A program made the translations under genes and the position numbers. The notes beneath the pieces were generated by a model. That model searched no databases, was not told the DNA's origin, and worked only from the letters and a program-made list of their open reading frames with translations. From the NCBI RefSeq assembly GCF_025567625.1, contig NZ_JAOQJC010000038.1:1-64000 (forward strand): DNA of 64,000 nucleotides, read 5' to 3'. Source of the DNA: Paenibacillus sp. J5C2022. GTDB taxonomy: Bacteria; Bacillota; Bacilli; Paenibacillales; Paenibacillaceae. Positions 36,309-44,626 of this stretch are shown piece after piece (within the stretch, counting starts at the first letter, position 1; each line of letters starts with the position of its first letter).

Positions 36309-37289
36309 ATGTTGCGTATATGGAAAGCATCCGCCGTCTCTCTTGCGGCTATCGTCATCGTCGTCAGTTCAATGAATTGGATGGGTAATGCCCGCGCGAA
36401 TACGACTGTTCCCGATTCCTATGTTGCCGTAGCCGATCAGGGCTCGGGAGGCCGAATCACGTTGTATGACCCGCTCGCGACAGACTGGAACCAAAGCAGT
36501 GCCGTGAAGTGGTCCTGGTATCCGAATGCCTCCAACGGCTTCGTCGACAACCAGCCCGGTTGGGGTTATCCTTCGGGCGTCAAGCTAAGGGAAAACTGTG
36601 TATACGGCGGAAAATGGATGGTCGTCGTGGATTCCAACGGATTCGCCGGCATTATTCCTTACCCGGCGGGCAATTCGAAGAAATGGTCGCAAGTCATTCC
36701 CGGCAATCTGCACTCCATCGAGCTGCTGCCGGACGGCAATGTCGCCATTGCCGCCAGCAACGGCGGCTGGGTTCGCATTTATACTTCGTCGCAAGCCGTC
36801 GACTCCTCCACTTATGTGCAATATGATCTGCCTGGCGGACATGGCGTGCTATGGGATCCCGAGAACGAGCTGCTCTGGGCGCTTGGCAACGATCATCTGG
36901 TCTCCTTGCGCATCACAGGAACGGCCAGCGCTCCCGTTATAACAGAAGTAGACAAGATTACCTTGCCGACTCGCTGGGGACATGATCTGTCTCCCGTCTA
37001 TGGCGACACGGATCGGCTCTGGGTGTCTTCGGGCTCCAAAGTCTATCAATTTACGAAGTCTACGAAAATCTGGTCAGAAACCTATGCAGGCTCTAGCGAT
37101 GCCAATCGTGCGCATGTGAAGGCGCATGGCAACCAGCCGTCCGGTCAGATCGTTCGGGCGGTGCCGAAGGACGGAGGCGTTCATCCTTGGACGACCGATA
37201 CCGTCGACTTCTTCTTGCCCAATACATCGCGTACAGTGACTGGCGGGGGCTTCTACAAAGCTCGCATATGGAACTCCGATTACCAGTAA
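36309..37289 (+). CDS. Secreted beta-propeller-like protein of unknown function, paralogue 2
   Basis: 326 aa, signal peptide ending near NARAN, AAGGAGG before the ATG. Full-length paralogue of the preceding protein: WSWYPNASNGFVDNQPGWGY, GGWVRIYTSSQAV, GVLWDPENELLWALGNDHL, PVYGDTDRLWVS and the C-terminal WTTDTVDFFLP...GFYKARIWNSDYQ all align. The separation is 15 bp, so it is cotranscribed. Function unknown. Confidence 0.82.
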   Translation: MLRIWKASAVSLAAIVIVVSSMNWMGNARANTTVPDSYVAVADQGSGGRITLYDPLATDWNQSSAVKWSWYPNASNGFVDNQPGWGYPSGVKLRENCVYGGKWMVVVDSNGFAGIIPYPAGNSKKWSQVIPGNLHSIELLPDGNVAIAASNGGWVRIYTSSQAVDSSTYVQYDLPGGHGVLWDPENELLWALGNDHLVSLRITGTASAPVITEVDKITLPTRWGHDLSPVYGDTDRLWVSSGSKVYQFTKSTKIWSETYAGSSDANRAHVKAHGNQPSGQIVRAVPKDGGVHPWTTDTVDFFLPNTSRTVTGGGFYKARIWNSDYQ

Positions 37290-37306
37290 GATGAAGGAGG
37301 CCCGTG

Positions 37307-37888
37307 ATGATAGAAAGAAGAACGCTGGTCTCGCTGCTCATCGTGTTCGCCATGCTATGGCTGGCGGGCTGCAGTGAAGGAGCAGGAATGGAGACTGATC
37401 CGGAGGAAAATGCCTTGACGGAAGACGAAGCATCCGCCGAGTACATTGCCGTGACGGATCAGAGTGCAGGCGGCAGCATCCTCGTGTTCGATCCGGAGGT
37501 CGGCGACTGGAATAGCTCAGAAGCGGTGAAGTGGTCCTGGCGGCCCGGTGCCGACAACGGCTTCTCCGATGACGAGCCCGGGTGGGGCTACCCTTCGGGC
37601 GTCAAGCTCAGACACAGCGAACTCCATGGCGGGCAGGTCATGCTCGTCGTGGATTCCGACGGCTTCGCAGGCATCGTTCCTTCCCCTGCTGGAGACGCCA
37701 GACTATGGTCGCAGGTGGTTCCCGGCAATCTGCCGTCCGGAAGAATCGCGCTGACCGTGCCGAAGGCCGGAGGCGTGCATGCATGGACGACCGACACTGT
37801 TCACGTCCTGCTCCCGGACAGCAGTACGCGCACCCGCGACGGCGCCGGCTTCTACAAGGCGCGAGTGTGGAACTCTGCCTATCAATAG
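37307..37888 (+). CDS. Internally deleted paralogue 3, now a lipoprotein
   Basis: 193 aa from ATG 37307 (AAGGAGG six bases upstream; GTG 37304 also in frame). It matches paralogue 2 at both ends (WSWRPGADNGFSDDEPGWGY; WTTDTVHVLLP...GFYKARVWNSAYQ) but joins VVPGNLP directly to SGRIALTVPK, skipping about 142 residues that include the middle blades. The frame is intact. Unlike its paralogues it has a lipobox, LWLAGC with Cys22, so it should be membrane-anchored. It may be functional as a half-propeller or a decaying copy. Confidence 0.78.
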   Translation: MIERRTLVSLLIVFAMLWLAGCSEGAGMETDPEENALTEDEASAEYIAVTDQSAGGSILVFDPEVGDWNSSEAVKWSWRPGADNGFSDDEPGWGYPSGVKLRHSELHGGQVMLVVDSDGFAGIVPSPAGDARLWSQVVPGNLPSGRIALTVPKAGGVHAWTTDTVHVLLPDSSTRTRDGAGFYKARVWNSAYQ

Positions 37889-37905
37889 GTCGGCTATAGA
37901 CGAGA

Positions 37906-37938
37906 GAGCCGCATTGTACGAATTATTCAATGCGGCTC
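37906..37938. other. Strong hairpin at the end of the second importer operon
   Basis: GAGCCGCATTG (37906-37916) pairs perfectly with CAATGCGGCTC (37928-37938); the 11-nt loop TACGAATTATT resembles the array palindrome core. No T-run follows on either strand, so a standard terminator is not supported, though it may stabilise the 3' end of the transcript. Confidence 0.7.
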
Positions 37939-37961
37939 GTCCGTCACGGCAATCGGATGCG

Positions 37962-38612
37962 TTTGTACGATAATTCGTACAATCCGTTCGACCGGCATCA
38001 CTCGCGTACCTGCCACCTTTGTACGAAAAATCGTACAAAACGACCGGCATCACTCGCGTACCGGCCACTTTTGTACGAAAAATCGTACAAAACGACCGGT
38101 CAGACTCGCGAACCTGCCACTTTTGTACGAAAAATCGTACAAAACGACCGGCATCACTCGCGTACCTGCCACTTTTGTACGAAAAATCGTACAAACCAAA
38201 CGGCCGGACTCGCCAACCGGCCCCCTTTGTACGAAAAATCGTACAAAACGATCGGCATCACTCGCGTACCGGCCACTTTTGTACGAAAAATCGTACAAAA
38301 CGATCGGCCGGACTCGCCAACCGGCCACTTTTGTACGAAAAATCGTACAAAACGACCGGTCAGACTCGCGAACCTGCCACCTTTGTACGAAAAATCGTAC
38401 AAAACGATCGGCATCACTCGCGTACCGGCCACTTTTGTACGAAAAATCGTACAAAACGACCGGCATCACTCGCGTACCGGCCACTTTTGTACGAAAAATC
38501 GTACAAAACGATCGGCCGGACTCGCCAACCTGCCACTTTTGTACGAAAAATCGTACAAAACGACCGGCATCACTCGCCAACCTGCCACCTTTGTACGAAA
38601 AATCGTACAAAG
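37962..38612. repeat. 52-bp tandem palindrome array 4 (13 units)
   Basis: The perfect palindrome TTTGTACGA-AAAA-TCGTACAAA recurs at 38018, 38070, 38122 ... 38590, twelve copies exactly 52 bp apart. A divergent copy at 37962 (56 bp before) heads the array. Spacers come in a few types (CGACCGGCATCACTCGCG, CGACCGGTCAGACTCGCG, CGATCGGCCGGACTCGCC) that are mixed and recombined, not unique. It separates the second importer operon from the isomerase-like gene at 38724. Because 52 is not a multiple of 3, it creates long false proteins in five or six frames. Confidence 0.96.
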
Positions 38613-38723
38613 GGGGCTGGCTATTTCAGTATGGTTCCCCCAACACACATAGCAGAGAAAACAAAAGCGCCGTGACGACCGTAAAATGGAATAACACGTC
38701 GTTCAACAAGGAGAATTGTTCAT

Positions 38724-39554
38724 ATGACTGACACGCAACGCACATTGCCCGAGCAATGGCTGCTCGGTACGACCTATCGCTTGCAAGGAGAGCTGGCGCT
38801 TGAAGATGTCGCCAATGCCGGTCTCCAATGCATCGAACTAACTTTCCATGGCCTGGATATGCATTCGGCTGCCATCCGCCGCCAACTGGAAGAGACTGTC
38901 GGTGCTGCGCAACGTCACGGACTTGCCGTCTGGTCCATGCATCTTCCGTTCGGCGAAGAGTGGGACCCCTCCACACTGAATGCCGGCATACGAGATGCCA
39001 TGATCGGTAATATACGCGACATCTTTCAGTTGGCACAGCGGCTCGGTATTGGCAGACTCGTCTATCATCCCAGCTATGAGCCAATCAGACCGGAGGAACG
39101 GGAAGAGCGAATCGCGGCCTGTATAAGCAATTTGCACACGCTAGGTACGGAGGCGCAATCGCATGGCGTTCGGCTCGCCGTGGAGTGTCTGCCGCGCACT
39201 TGTCTGGCCAACACGGCAAGCGAGATGGCCAGACTGCTGGAGGCGCATCCCGGGCTAGGCATCTGCTGCGATGTCAATCATCTGCTGCAGGAGCCGCCGG
39301 AGCAATTCATCCGCAAGCTGGGGGCTTCGATCGTCACGACCCATATCTCCGACAATGACGGTATGGATGAAAAGCATTGGCTGCCGGGTAAGGGTGTCCT
39401 GTCGTGGAACGCCATCATTCGAGCGCTATCGGAGACTGGCTATCAGGGGGCGTTCATGTACGAGCTGCGCGACTGCCCGCCCGACCGCCTGAAGACCAAT
39501 TGGCAGCGGCTGCTGGAGGATTATCGAGCAGTTGACCTGAACGAACAGAAGTAA
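38724..39554 (+). CDS. Sugar phosphate isomerase/epimerase-like TIM barrel
   Basis: 276 aa, xylose-isomerase-like fold (AP endonuclease 2 superfamily, PF01261). The expected metal ligands are visible in order: Glu in LAVECLP, Asp/His in CCDVNH, His in TTHISDND, and Glu in YELRD at the C-terminus. It should isomerise or epimerise a sugar or sugar phosphate with a divalent metal. AAGGAG lies upstream. It is monocistronic and converges on the sialidase operon; a role in the surrounding sugar pathways is inferred. Confidence 0.87.
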   Translation: MTDTQRTLPEQWLLGTTYRLQGELALEDVANAGLQCIELTFHGLDMHSAAIRRQLEETVGAAQRHGLAVWSMHLPFGEEWDPSTLNAGIRDAMIGNIRDIFQLAQRLGIGRLVYHPSYEPIRPEEREERIAACISNLHTLGTEAQSHGVRLAVECLPRTCLANTASEMARLLEAHPGLGICCDVNHLLQEPPEQFIRKLGASIVTTHISDNDGMDEKHWLPGKGVLSWNAIIRALSETGYQGAFMYELRDCPPDRLKTNWQRLLEDYRAVDLNEQK

Positions 39555-39613
39555 CACCGTTTTGCAGCCTGAATCGGAAGGTGAACGGCAGCAAGCGTCA
39601 TGGCAATGGAAAA

Positions 39614-39646
39614 GCGCGAGAACTCCGGACACAGGAGTTCTCGCGC
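39614..39646 (-). terminator. Terminator of the sialic-acid operon
   Basis: GCGCGAGAACTCC / GGAGTTCTCGCGC, a perfect 13-bp stem with loop GGACACA. On the minus strand the stem is followed by TTTTCC directly after the sialidase gene end. On the plus strand no T-tract follows, so termination of the convergent isomerase gene is less certain. Confidence 0.88.
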
Positions 39647-39658
39647 CAAAAATAGCTA

Positions 39659-40999
39659 TTACGATTTTAGCCAATCCAATGTGAAGGTGCCAAAGCTGAT
39701 GTCCATGTTGTTCCAATCCGAATAGTCATATACACGTTCATACAGAACTCCGATTTCTCCGCTCTCCAACACCGTTAGACAGGAATAACCGTAATACCCG
39801 TCTTCGACTATTTTACTGTAAGGCCATGTCTCCCCGCCGTCTTCACTCAAGCGAACCGTACCTTTGACTCGCACCTTCTCATCGGCCGGATTGGCGAAGA
39901 GCACGCGCACCTTGCCGTCGCCCAGATCGGGATACAGAATGACGCTGGATTGACAGATCGGATCGATGAGCGTCATATCGAACGTCACTTCTCCCCAGGA
40001 TTCTCCGCCATCTCCGCTCACGGTTACCGCAGTTCGTTGGAGTCCGTAATGATTCCTTAAAAAATACTTTAACTCGCCTGTCGGCAATTCGATAACCTGA
40101 GATTCCGTCAAGTACTGCTTCCCTTCGGAGATCGTCTTCGCCGAGAGTACCTCGCCGTCCAATTCTCTGCCATCGTTCGGTGACGCTCCGCGTTGCCAAG
40201 TGGCCCCATGATCATCGCTATAGATACATGCGCAAGAGAGATGCCCCGCCTCGTTGGAGAAATAGATCGGGAATATCAGTCGGCCCGCATGATCCCCATG
40301 CCGCAATTGAATGCCGCACCCTGGTCCTGATCCGATAAAGCGCATCCACTCCTCTTTCACCATAGGATTCAATTCTCTTGGCTTCGACCAAGTAAGCCCG
40401 TCGTCATCGCTTTGGATGATTTGTAAAAATGATGTTCTCGCTTCCAGCAAACTCTCTCTCGGGTCAATCCCCTTCTTATAATACATATTTCCCCGAGGTT
40501 CGCCTGACTTGAACACATAGCCTTCTGCATCGACCTTATAATCCGTGGCATGCCCCTGCACATCCGCAACCGCCCCGCTCTCTTCGAGAACATACAGTTC
40601 CCCTTCCCCGTCATACAGCTTCCTGCGGCCTTGCGCATCGAATCCGATACCGGGTTCGCTTGCCCGAAGACCGATTCCGCCTGGCGTGTGACTGTAGAGC
40701 ATGAAGACTGTTCCAGTGTGATCATCCTGCAGCAGCGCCGTATCGATCGCCGCCGCGCCGTCCAATCCTTCCCCGGCGAATGACACCAGCTTCTGCACAG
40801 GGCCCCATGTTCGGCCGTCATCCTCGCTTCTTCGAATGGTCGCATCGATCTGGTTCGGATTATCCGTCTGGTCTGCGATTCTGGCATCAATGCCCGCAAT
40901 GACAGTTCCTTTGTTCGTCGTGATCATGGACGGTATCCGATAAGCCCTTGATTGGGCCAGGTTCGGATAAAATAAGGCTTGCGTTTCAATGTTCGGCAT
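39659..40999 (-). CDS. GH33 exo-alpha-sialidase
   Basis: 446 aa without a signal peptide. Hallmarks are YRIPSM with the first catalytic Arg (R21), IDARIADQTDNPNQID with the catalytic Asp region and RRSEDDGRTWG, five Asp boxes (SEDDGRTWG, SDDDGLTWS, SDDHGATWQ, SGDGGESWG, SEDGGETWP), the Glu of TESQVIELPTGE, and YGYSCL for the nucleophilic Tyr. It releases terminal sialic acid. With no signal peptide it probably acts inside the cell on imported sialosides. Last gene of the operon encoded from 45559 leftward; GGGAG nine bases before the ATG. Confidence 0.92.
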   Translation of the reverse strand: MPNIETQALFYPNLAQSRAYRIPSMITTNKGTVIAGIDARIADQTDNPNQIDATIRRSEDDGRTWGPVQKLVSFAGEGLDGAAAIDTALLQDDHTGTVFMLYSHTPGGIGLRASEPGIGFDAQGRRKLYDGEGELYVLEESGAVADVQGHATDYKVDAEGYVFKSGEPRGNMYYKKGIDPRESLLEARTSFLQIIQSDDDGLTWSKPRELNPMVKEEWMRFIGSGPGCGIQLRHGDHAGRLIFPIYFSNEAGHLSCACIYSDDHGATWQRGASPNDGRELDGEVLSAKTISEGKQYLTESQVIELPTGELKYFLRNHYGLQRTAVTVSGDGGESWGEVTFDMTLIDPICQSSVILYPDLGDGKVRVLFANPADEKVRVKGTVRLSEDGGETWPYSKIVEDGYYGYSCLTVLESGEIGVLYERVYDYSDWNNMDISFGTFTLDWLKS

Positions 41000-41023
41000 A
41001 AGCGCAATCTCCCTTTTATTTCA

Positions 41024-42721
41024 TTAGTCATTTAACAGATCAGATACTTTCGGCGCCTTCTCCAGCTCGGCAAGCGTCTCTTTCCCGCCGTTATTCATCC
41101 AGTTCTCCACATAGCTGTCCCATTCTTTGTCAATATCGATTTCCCCTACGATCGCTTTCATACGGAATTCATCCACAATCGTATTCATCTGCCCACTGTA
41201 ACGCTTAGCAATCTCTTGCAAATCGGTTTCGTTCAGAATATCCCATTTGTATGGACGAATCAGCATCTTATCTTTAATATCCTCTCGAGCGTAAAACTCA
41301 TCTTTCAGCTTCAGTGTATATTCGGAGGTAAACCATTTTACTCTTTCTTTGCTGTATGTGCGAAAATTGTATGCCCAGAAGCCGGAATTGCCTTCTTCCT
41401 GCGCATATTCCGGAAGCACTTTCAGAGCAGACTTCTCCGGTTCTCCTTCCCACTTCGAATGAACGCCGACTTCGCCGTAAAGCGTCCATCTGGCCTCGTC
41501 ATCATGATTAATATAATCAAAGATTTGCAAAATCCTGGCCAGTTCTTCATCGGTCACATCTTTCGACACGTAGAACGCATCGGCCAAATTTGTAACAGGC
41601 AAATAGGCCCCTAAGCCTTGCTGACCGTCTTTCCCGATCTCAGGCGCCATTGCCAGCACCTTTGCCGTTGAATCCGGATTTTCTACAATGTTTTGAGGCG
41701 CTCTCCCTTTGGCCCAGTCATCCATAGCAATATAGGCGGGTTGTGTAATGTAATAACCGATCTTGCCTTGTTTGTATTTCTCCCAGCCCAGTTTTTCGTC
41801 CAAAGTGGTGAACTCCGGATCAATAATGCCCATATCATACCATTTCGCCATCAATTTCAGGAATTCCTTATACTTTTGCGAGATTTCCGTAACGACGAGT
41901 TTATCATTCTCAATCAAATTATAGCCTCTATAGATTCCGAAGCTGCCCATTAACGTACCGGCCCAGTTCAAGTTATTATTGGCCGGCAGGAGACCGTAGG
42001 TGTCATCTTTCCCATTTTTGTCCGGGTCGTTGAAAGTAAAGGCTTTCAGAATTTCTTCTAATTCTTCGATTGTATAAGCGCCTTCCGTGAAAAGAATTTT
42101 CTCGCGTCCGCCGCTCGGCCCAACCGGTTTCATCTCGCCCGGAGACTCAATGCCCAAGTTCTCAAGCCAGTCCAGACGGAGTGTAGGTCCCCACGCCAAT
42201 CCATCTACATGAGAATATTGTCCGATTAATTGCAAGTATTCATTATCTGTGCCCTTCTTCAAATTCATGATGGGGCCAGGCGGGTTTTCAGACAGCATCT
42301 TCATATAGCGAGGAGCATATTTTTCCAGCATCTCCTTGGGAATCGTTCTCGTTAATCCGGAATCGTACAGCTGCTGTGCATTTTTCCCGCTTGTCGTGAA
42401 CGCGAATGTATCAGGCAGGTCACCCGAAGCTACCATTAAATTCACTTGATCGGCGTTCCACGTATCTACTTTAGTATTCACAATCTTAATGTTGAATTGC
42501 TCCTCCAGCCTTTTCTGAACATAGCTCCCGTCCTCGGCTTTCCCTTTCGTTATGGAACCGGATAGCTGCAATGTAAGTTTATTCGAGAAATCTCCCGGTT
42601 CCGGAAGCTTCGACAGATCGGCTTTTCCTTCCGTGTTCTGCCCGCTCTCATTGCTGCAGCCCGTAATCGCTATAGCGGCGGATAGCATAACCACCGCGGC
42701 ATACCGCATTCTTTTTTTCAT
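41024..42721 (-). CDS. Extracellular solute-binding lipoprotein of the sialic-acid operon
   Basis: 565 aa. Lipobox AIAITGC with Cys22, then a family 1 oligosaccharide-binding fold (NDPDKNGKDDTYG carries the D-x-D-x-N-G-x-x-D loop; KWYDMGIIDPEF). AAAGGAGG precedes the ATG. It sits between the permeases and the GH33 sialidase, so its ligand is probably a sialic-acid-containing oligosaccharide (inference). Confidence 0.91.
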   Translation of the reverse strand: MKKRMRYAAVVMLSAAIAITGCSNESGQNTEGKADLSKLPEPGDFSNKLTLQLSGSITKGKAEDGSYVQKRLEEQFNIKIVNTKVDTWNADQVNLMVASGDLPDTFAFTTSGKNAQQLYDSGLTRTIPKEMLEKYAPRYMKMLSENPPGPIMNLKKGTDNEYLQLIGQYSHVDGLAWGPTLRLDWLENLGIESPGEMKPVGPSGGREKILFTEGAYTIEELEEILKAFTFNDPDKNGKDDTYGLLPANNNLNWAGTLMGSFGIYRGYNLIENDKLVVTEISQKYKEFLKLMAKWYDMGIIDPEFTTLDEKLGWEKYKQGKIGYYITQPAYIAMDDWAKGRAPQNIVENPDSTAKVLAMAPEIGKDGQQGLGAYLPVTNLADAFYVSKDVTDEELARILQIFDYINHDDEARWTLYGEVGVHSKWEGEPEKSALKVLPEYAQEEGNSGFWAYNFRTYSKERVKWFTSEYTLKLKDEFYAREDIKDKMLIRPYKWDILNETDLQEIAKRYSGQMNTIVDEFRMKAIVGEIDIDKEWDSYVENWMNNGGKETLAELEKAPKVSDLLND

Positions 42722-42741
42722 CGTTTTTTCCTCCTTTTGGA

Positions 42742-43629
42742 TTATCCCTTAAGTGAACCGATCATTATGCCTTTAATGAAATACTTCTGAACATATGGGT
42801 ACACCATAACGATGGGTCCGATGGATATGATTACTGTTGATGCGCGCACATTGCTCAACAATAAATTCTCTGTCGCCCCTCCTCCGCCGCCGATGGCGCC
42901 GGCATTGGCCGATTGAGACAAGTCGAGAGCTGTCAGCATGTCTCTGACAATGATTTGCAGAACCGTTTTCGAAGAATCTTGTATGTACACCATGGCATGG
43001 AACCATTCATTCCAATGGTATACGGCCGCCCACAGAGCAATCGTCGCGAGCACAGGCTTCGATAACGGCATAATGATTTTCGTAAGAATCGTGAAGTAGC
43101 TTGCGCCATCCACGACCGCCGATTCCTCGATCCCCTTGTCGATCGTCATGAAGTAATTTCTCATAATAATGATGTAGAACACATTCACCGCGGACGGTAA
43201 AATAAGGGCCCATCGGGTGTCGAGCAGTCCCAGGTTTTTCACTAGCAGGTAATCCGGAATAATGCCCCCTGAGAAAAACATCGCAATCAGGAAAAATATT
43301 GTGATCGTATTGCGGTACGGCAATTCCCGCTTGGACAGCGGATACGCTGCCAGCACGGTAAATCCTACGATCAAGAGCGTTCCTGCCAGCGTACGAATAA
43401 TTGTATTGACATACGCCTGCATAATATCCCCATAACCAAACACGAACCGATAGGCATCCGTGATCCATTGTTCGGGCCATAGATTCAATCCCAAGCTCGA
43501 CACTCCGATCGGATCGGAGAACGACAGAACGAATGTCTGCCAGAAGGGATACAAAACAAGAATCGAGAACACCACGAAGCCCGCCATTAAAACCATTTCA
43601 AAGAGCGAGAATTTTTTGGCGCTCGCCAT
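42742..43629 (-). CDS. Carbohydrate ABC transporter permease (LplC/MalG type)
   Basis: 295 aa, six helices, EAA loop EESAVVDGASYFTILTKIIM and the typical end FIKGIMIGSLKG. AAAGGAGG before the ATG. Cotranscribed with the permease 15 bp upstream and the lipoprotein 20 bp downstream. Confidence 0.92.
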   Translation of the reverse strand: MASAKKFSLFEMVLMAGFVVFSILVLYPFWQTFVLSFSDPIGVSSLGLNLWPEQWITDAYRFVFGYGDIMQAYVNTIIRTLAGTLLIVGFTVLAAYPLSKRELPYRNTITIFFLIAMFFSGGIIPDYLLVKNLGLLDTRWALILPSAVNVFYIIIMRNYFMTIDKGIEESAVVDGASYFTILTKIIMPLSKPVLATIALWAAVYHWNEWFHAMVYIQDSSKTVLQIIVRDMLTALDLSQSANAGAIGGGGGATENLLLSNVRASTVIISIGPIVMVYPYVQKYFIKGIMIGSLKG

Positions 43630-43644
43630 AATGCTTCCTCCTTT

Positions 43645-44574
43645 CTACCAAATGCCATGCTCGCTTTTTCTACGGATGATTGCATTCGCACCCAAAATGA
43701 AAGTGACGCCGATGATGTTCTTGAACAATCCGACTGCCGTTGCGTAATCGAATTGGAATTGCTCCAGACCGCTGCGGTATACGTAAGTATCGATAATGTC
43801 GGCCACTTCGTAGACAAGCGGGTTGTACAAGTTCAGAATTTGGTCGAACCCCGCATTCAGAATGCCTCCCAATCGAAGGATGAATAAAATAATGACCATG
43901 GGCATGATAGATGGCAAAGTGATATGAAGCATTTTTTTGAATCTGCCTGCACCGTCCATATCGGCAGCTTCGTAGAGCGAAGGATCGACAGAAGCAATCG
44001 CCGCCAGGTAAATAATCGCGCCGTATCCGACCTCCTTCCAAATATCTGTCAGCAAAAGCACCGGAATGAAGTACAGCTTGCTTGACAAAAAATGAATAGG
44101 ATCTCCGCCGAAGGACGTAATAATGAAGTTTACAATTCCTCTTTGGGGCGAAAATACTTCTATAATCATGGCGGACAAAATGACCCATGACATAAAGTGC
44201 GGCAAATAAGAGATCGACTGAGTAACCTTCAAAAATTTCTGGTTGCGGATTTCATTGAGCATTAATGCAAACAAAATCGGCGCGGGAAATGCAATGACGA
44301 TTTTCAAAATACTGATCCAGAGGGTGTTATTTAATGCTCTTATAAACAAGAAATCCGAGAAAAGCCGGGTAAAATGTTCGAATTGGTTCCACGCACTTCC
44401 CCAAATTCCAAGTCCCGGTGAAAAATCTTTAAAAGCAATGAGAATTCCGTACATAGGAAGATAGTTGAAAACAAATAACATGATGACGGGAAACAGCAGC
44501 ATGACGTAAAGCAATTTCATTTTGTTCATTTGCTGAAGCGTAGCTCTTTTAACCGTTTCAGTTTTTTTGGACAT
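43645..44574 (-). CDS. Carbohydrate ABC transporter permease (LplB type)
   Basis: 309 aa, six helices (LLYVMLLFPVIMLFVFNYLP first), EAA loop YEAADMDGAGRFKKMLHITL, ending IIRRKSEHGIW. GGGAG seven bases before the ATG. It follows the NanA-type lyase after 52 bp in the same operon. The operon has no ATPase gene. Confidence 0.92.
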   Translation of the reverse strand: MSKKTETVKRATLQQMNKMKLLYVMLLFPVIMLFVFNYLPMYGILIAFKDFSPGLGIWGSAWNQFEHFTRLFSDFLFIRALNNTLWISILKIVIAFPAPILFALMLNEIRNQKFLKVTQSISYLPHFMSWVILSAMIIEVFSPQRGIVNFIITSFGGDPIHFLSSKLYFIPVLLLTDIWKEVGYGAIIYLAAIASVDPSLYEAADMDGAGRFKKMLHITLPSIMPMVIILFILRLGGILNAGFDQILNLYNPLVYEVADIIDTYVYRSGLEQFQFDYATAVGLFKNIIGVTFILGANAIIRRKSEHGIW

Positions 44575-44626
44575 GGTTCCACTCCCACTATGAAATAGTG
44601 TTTTCCTCCGGCGGCCTTTCCCCTGT

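Noticed and set aside
37962-38612. CRISPR array
   Set aside because: Spacers are not unique; a few spacer types recur and recombine, the repeat is itself a full palindrome, and no cas gene is present. It is a tandem palindrome array.
38019-38675. About 200-codon open frames over array 4 on both strands
   Set aside because: Same repeat artefact: motif strings like KSYKT and CTKNRTK are just translations of the palindrome.
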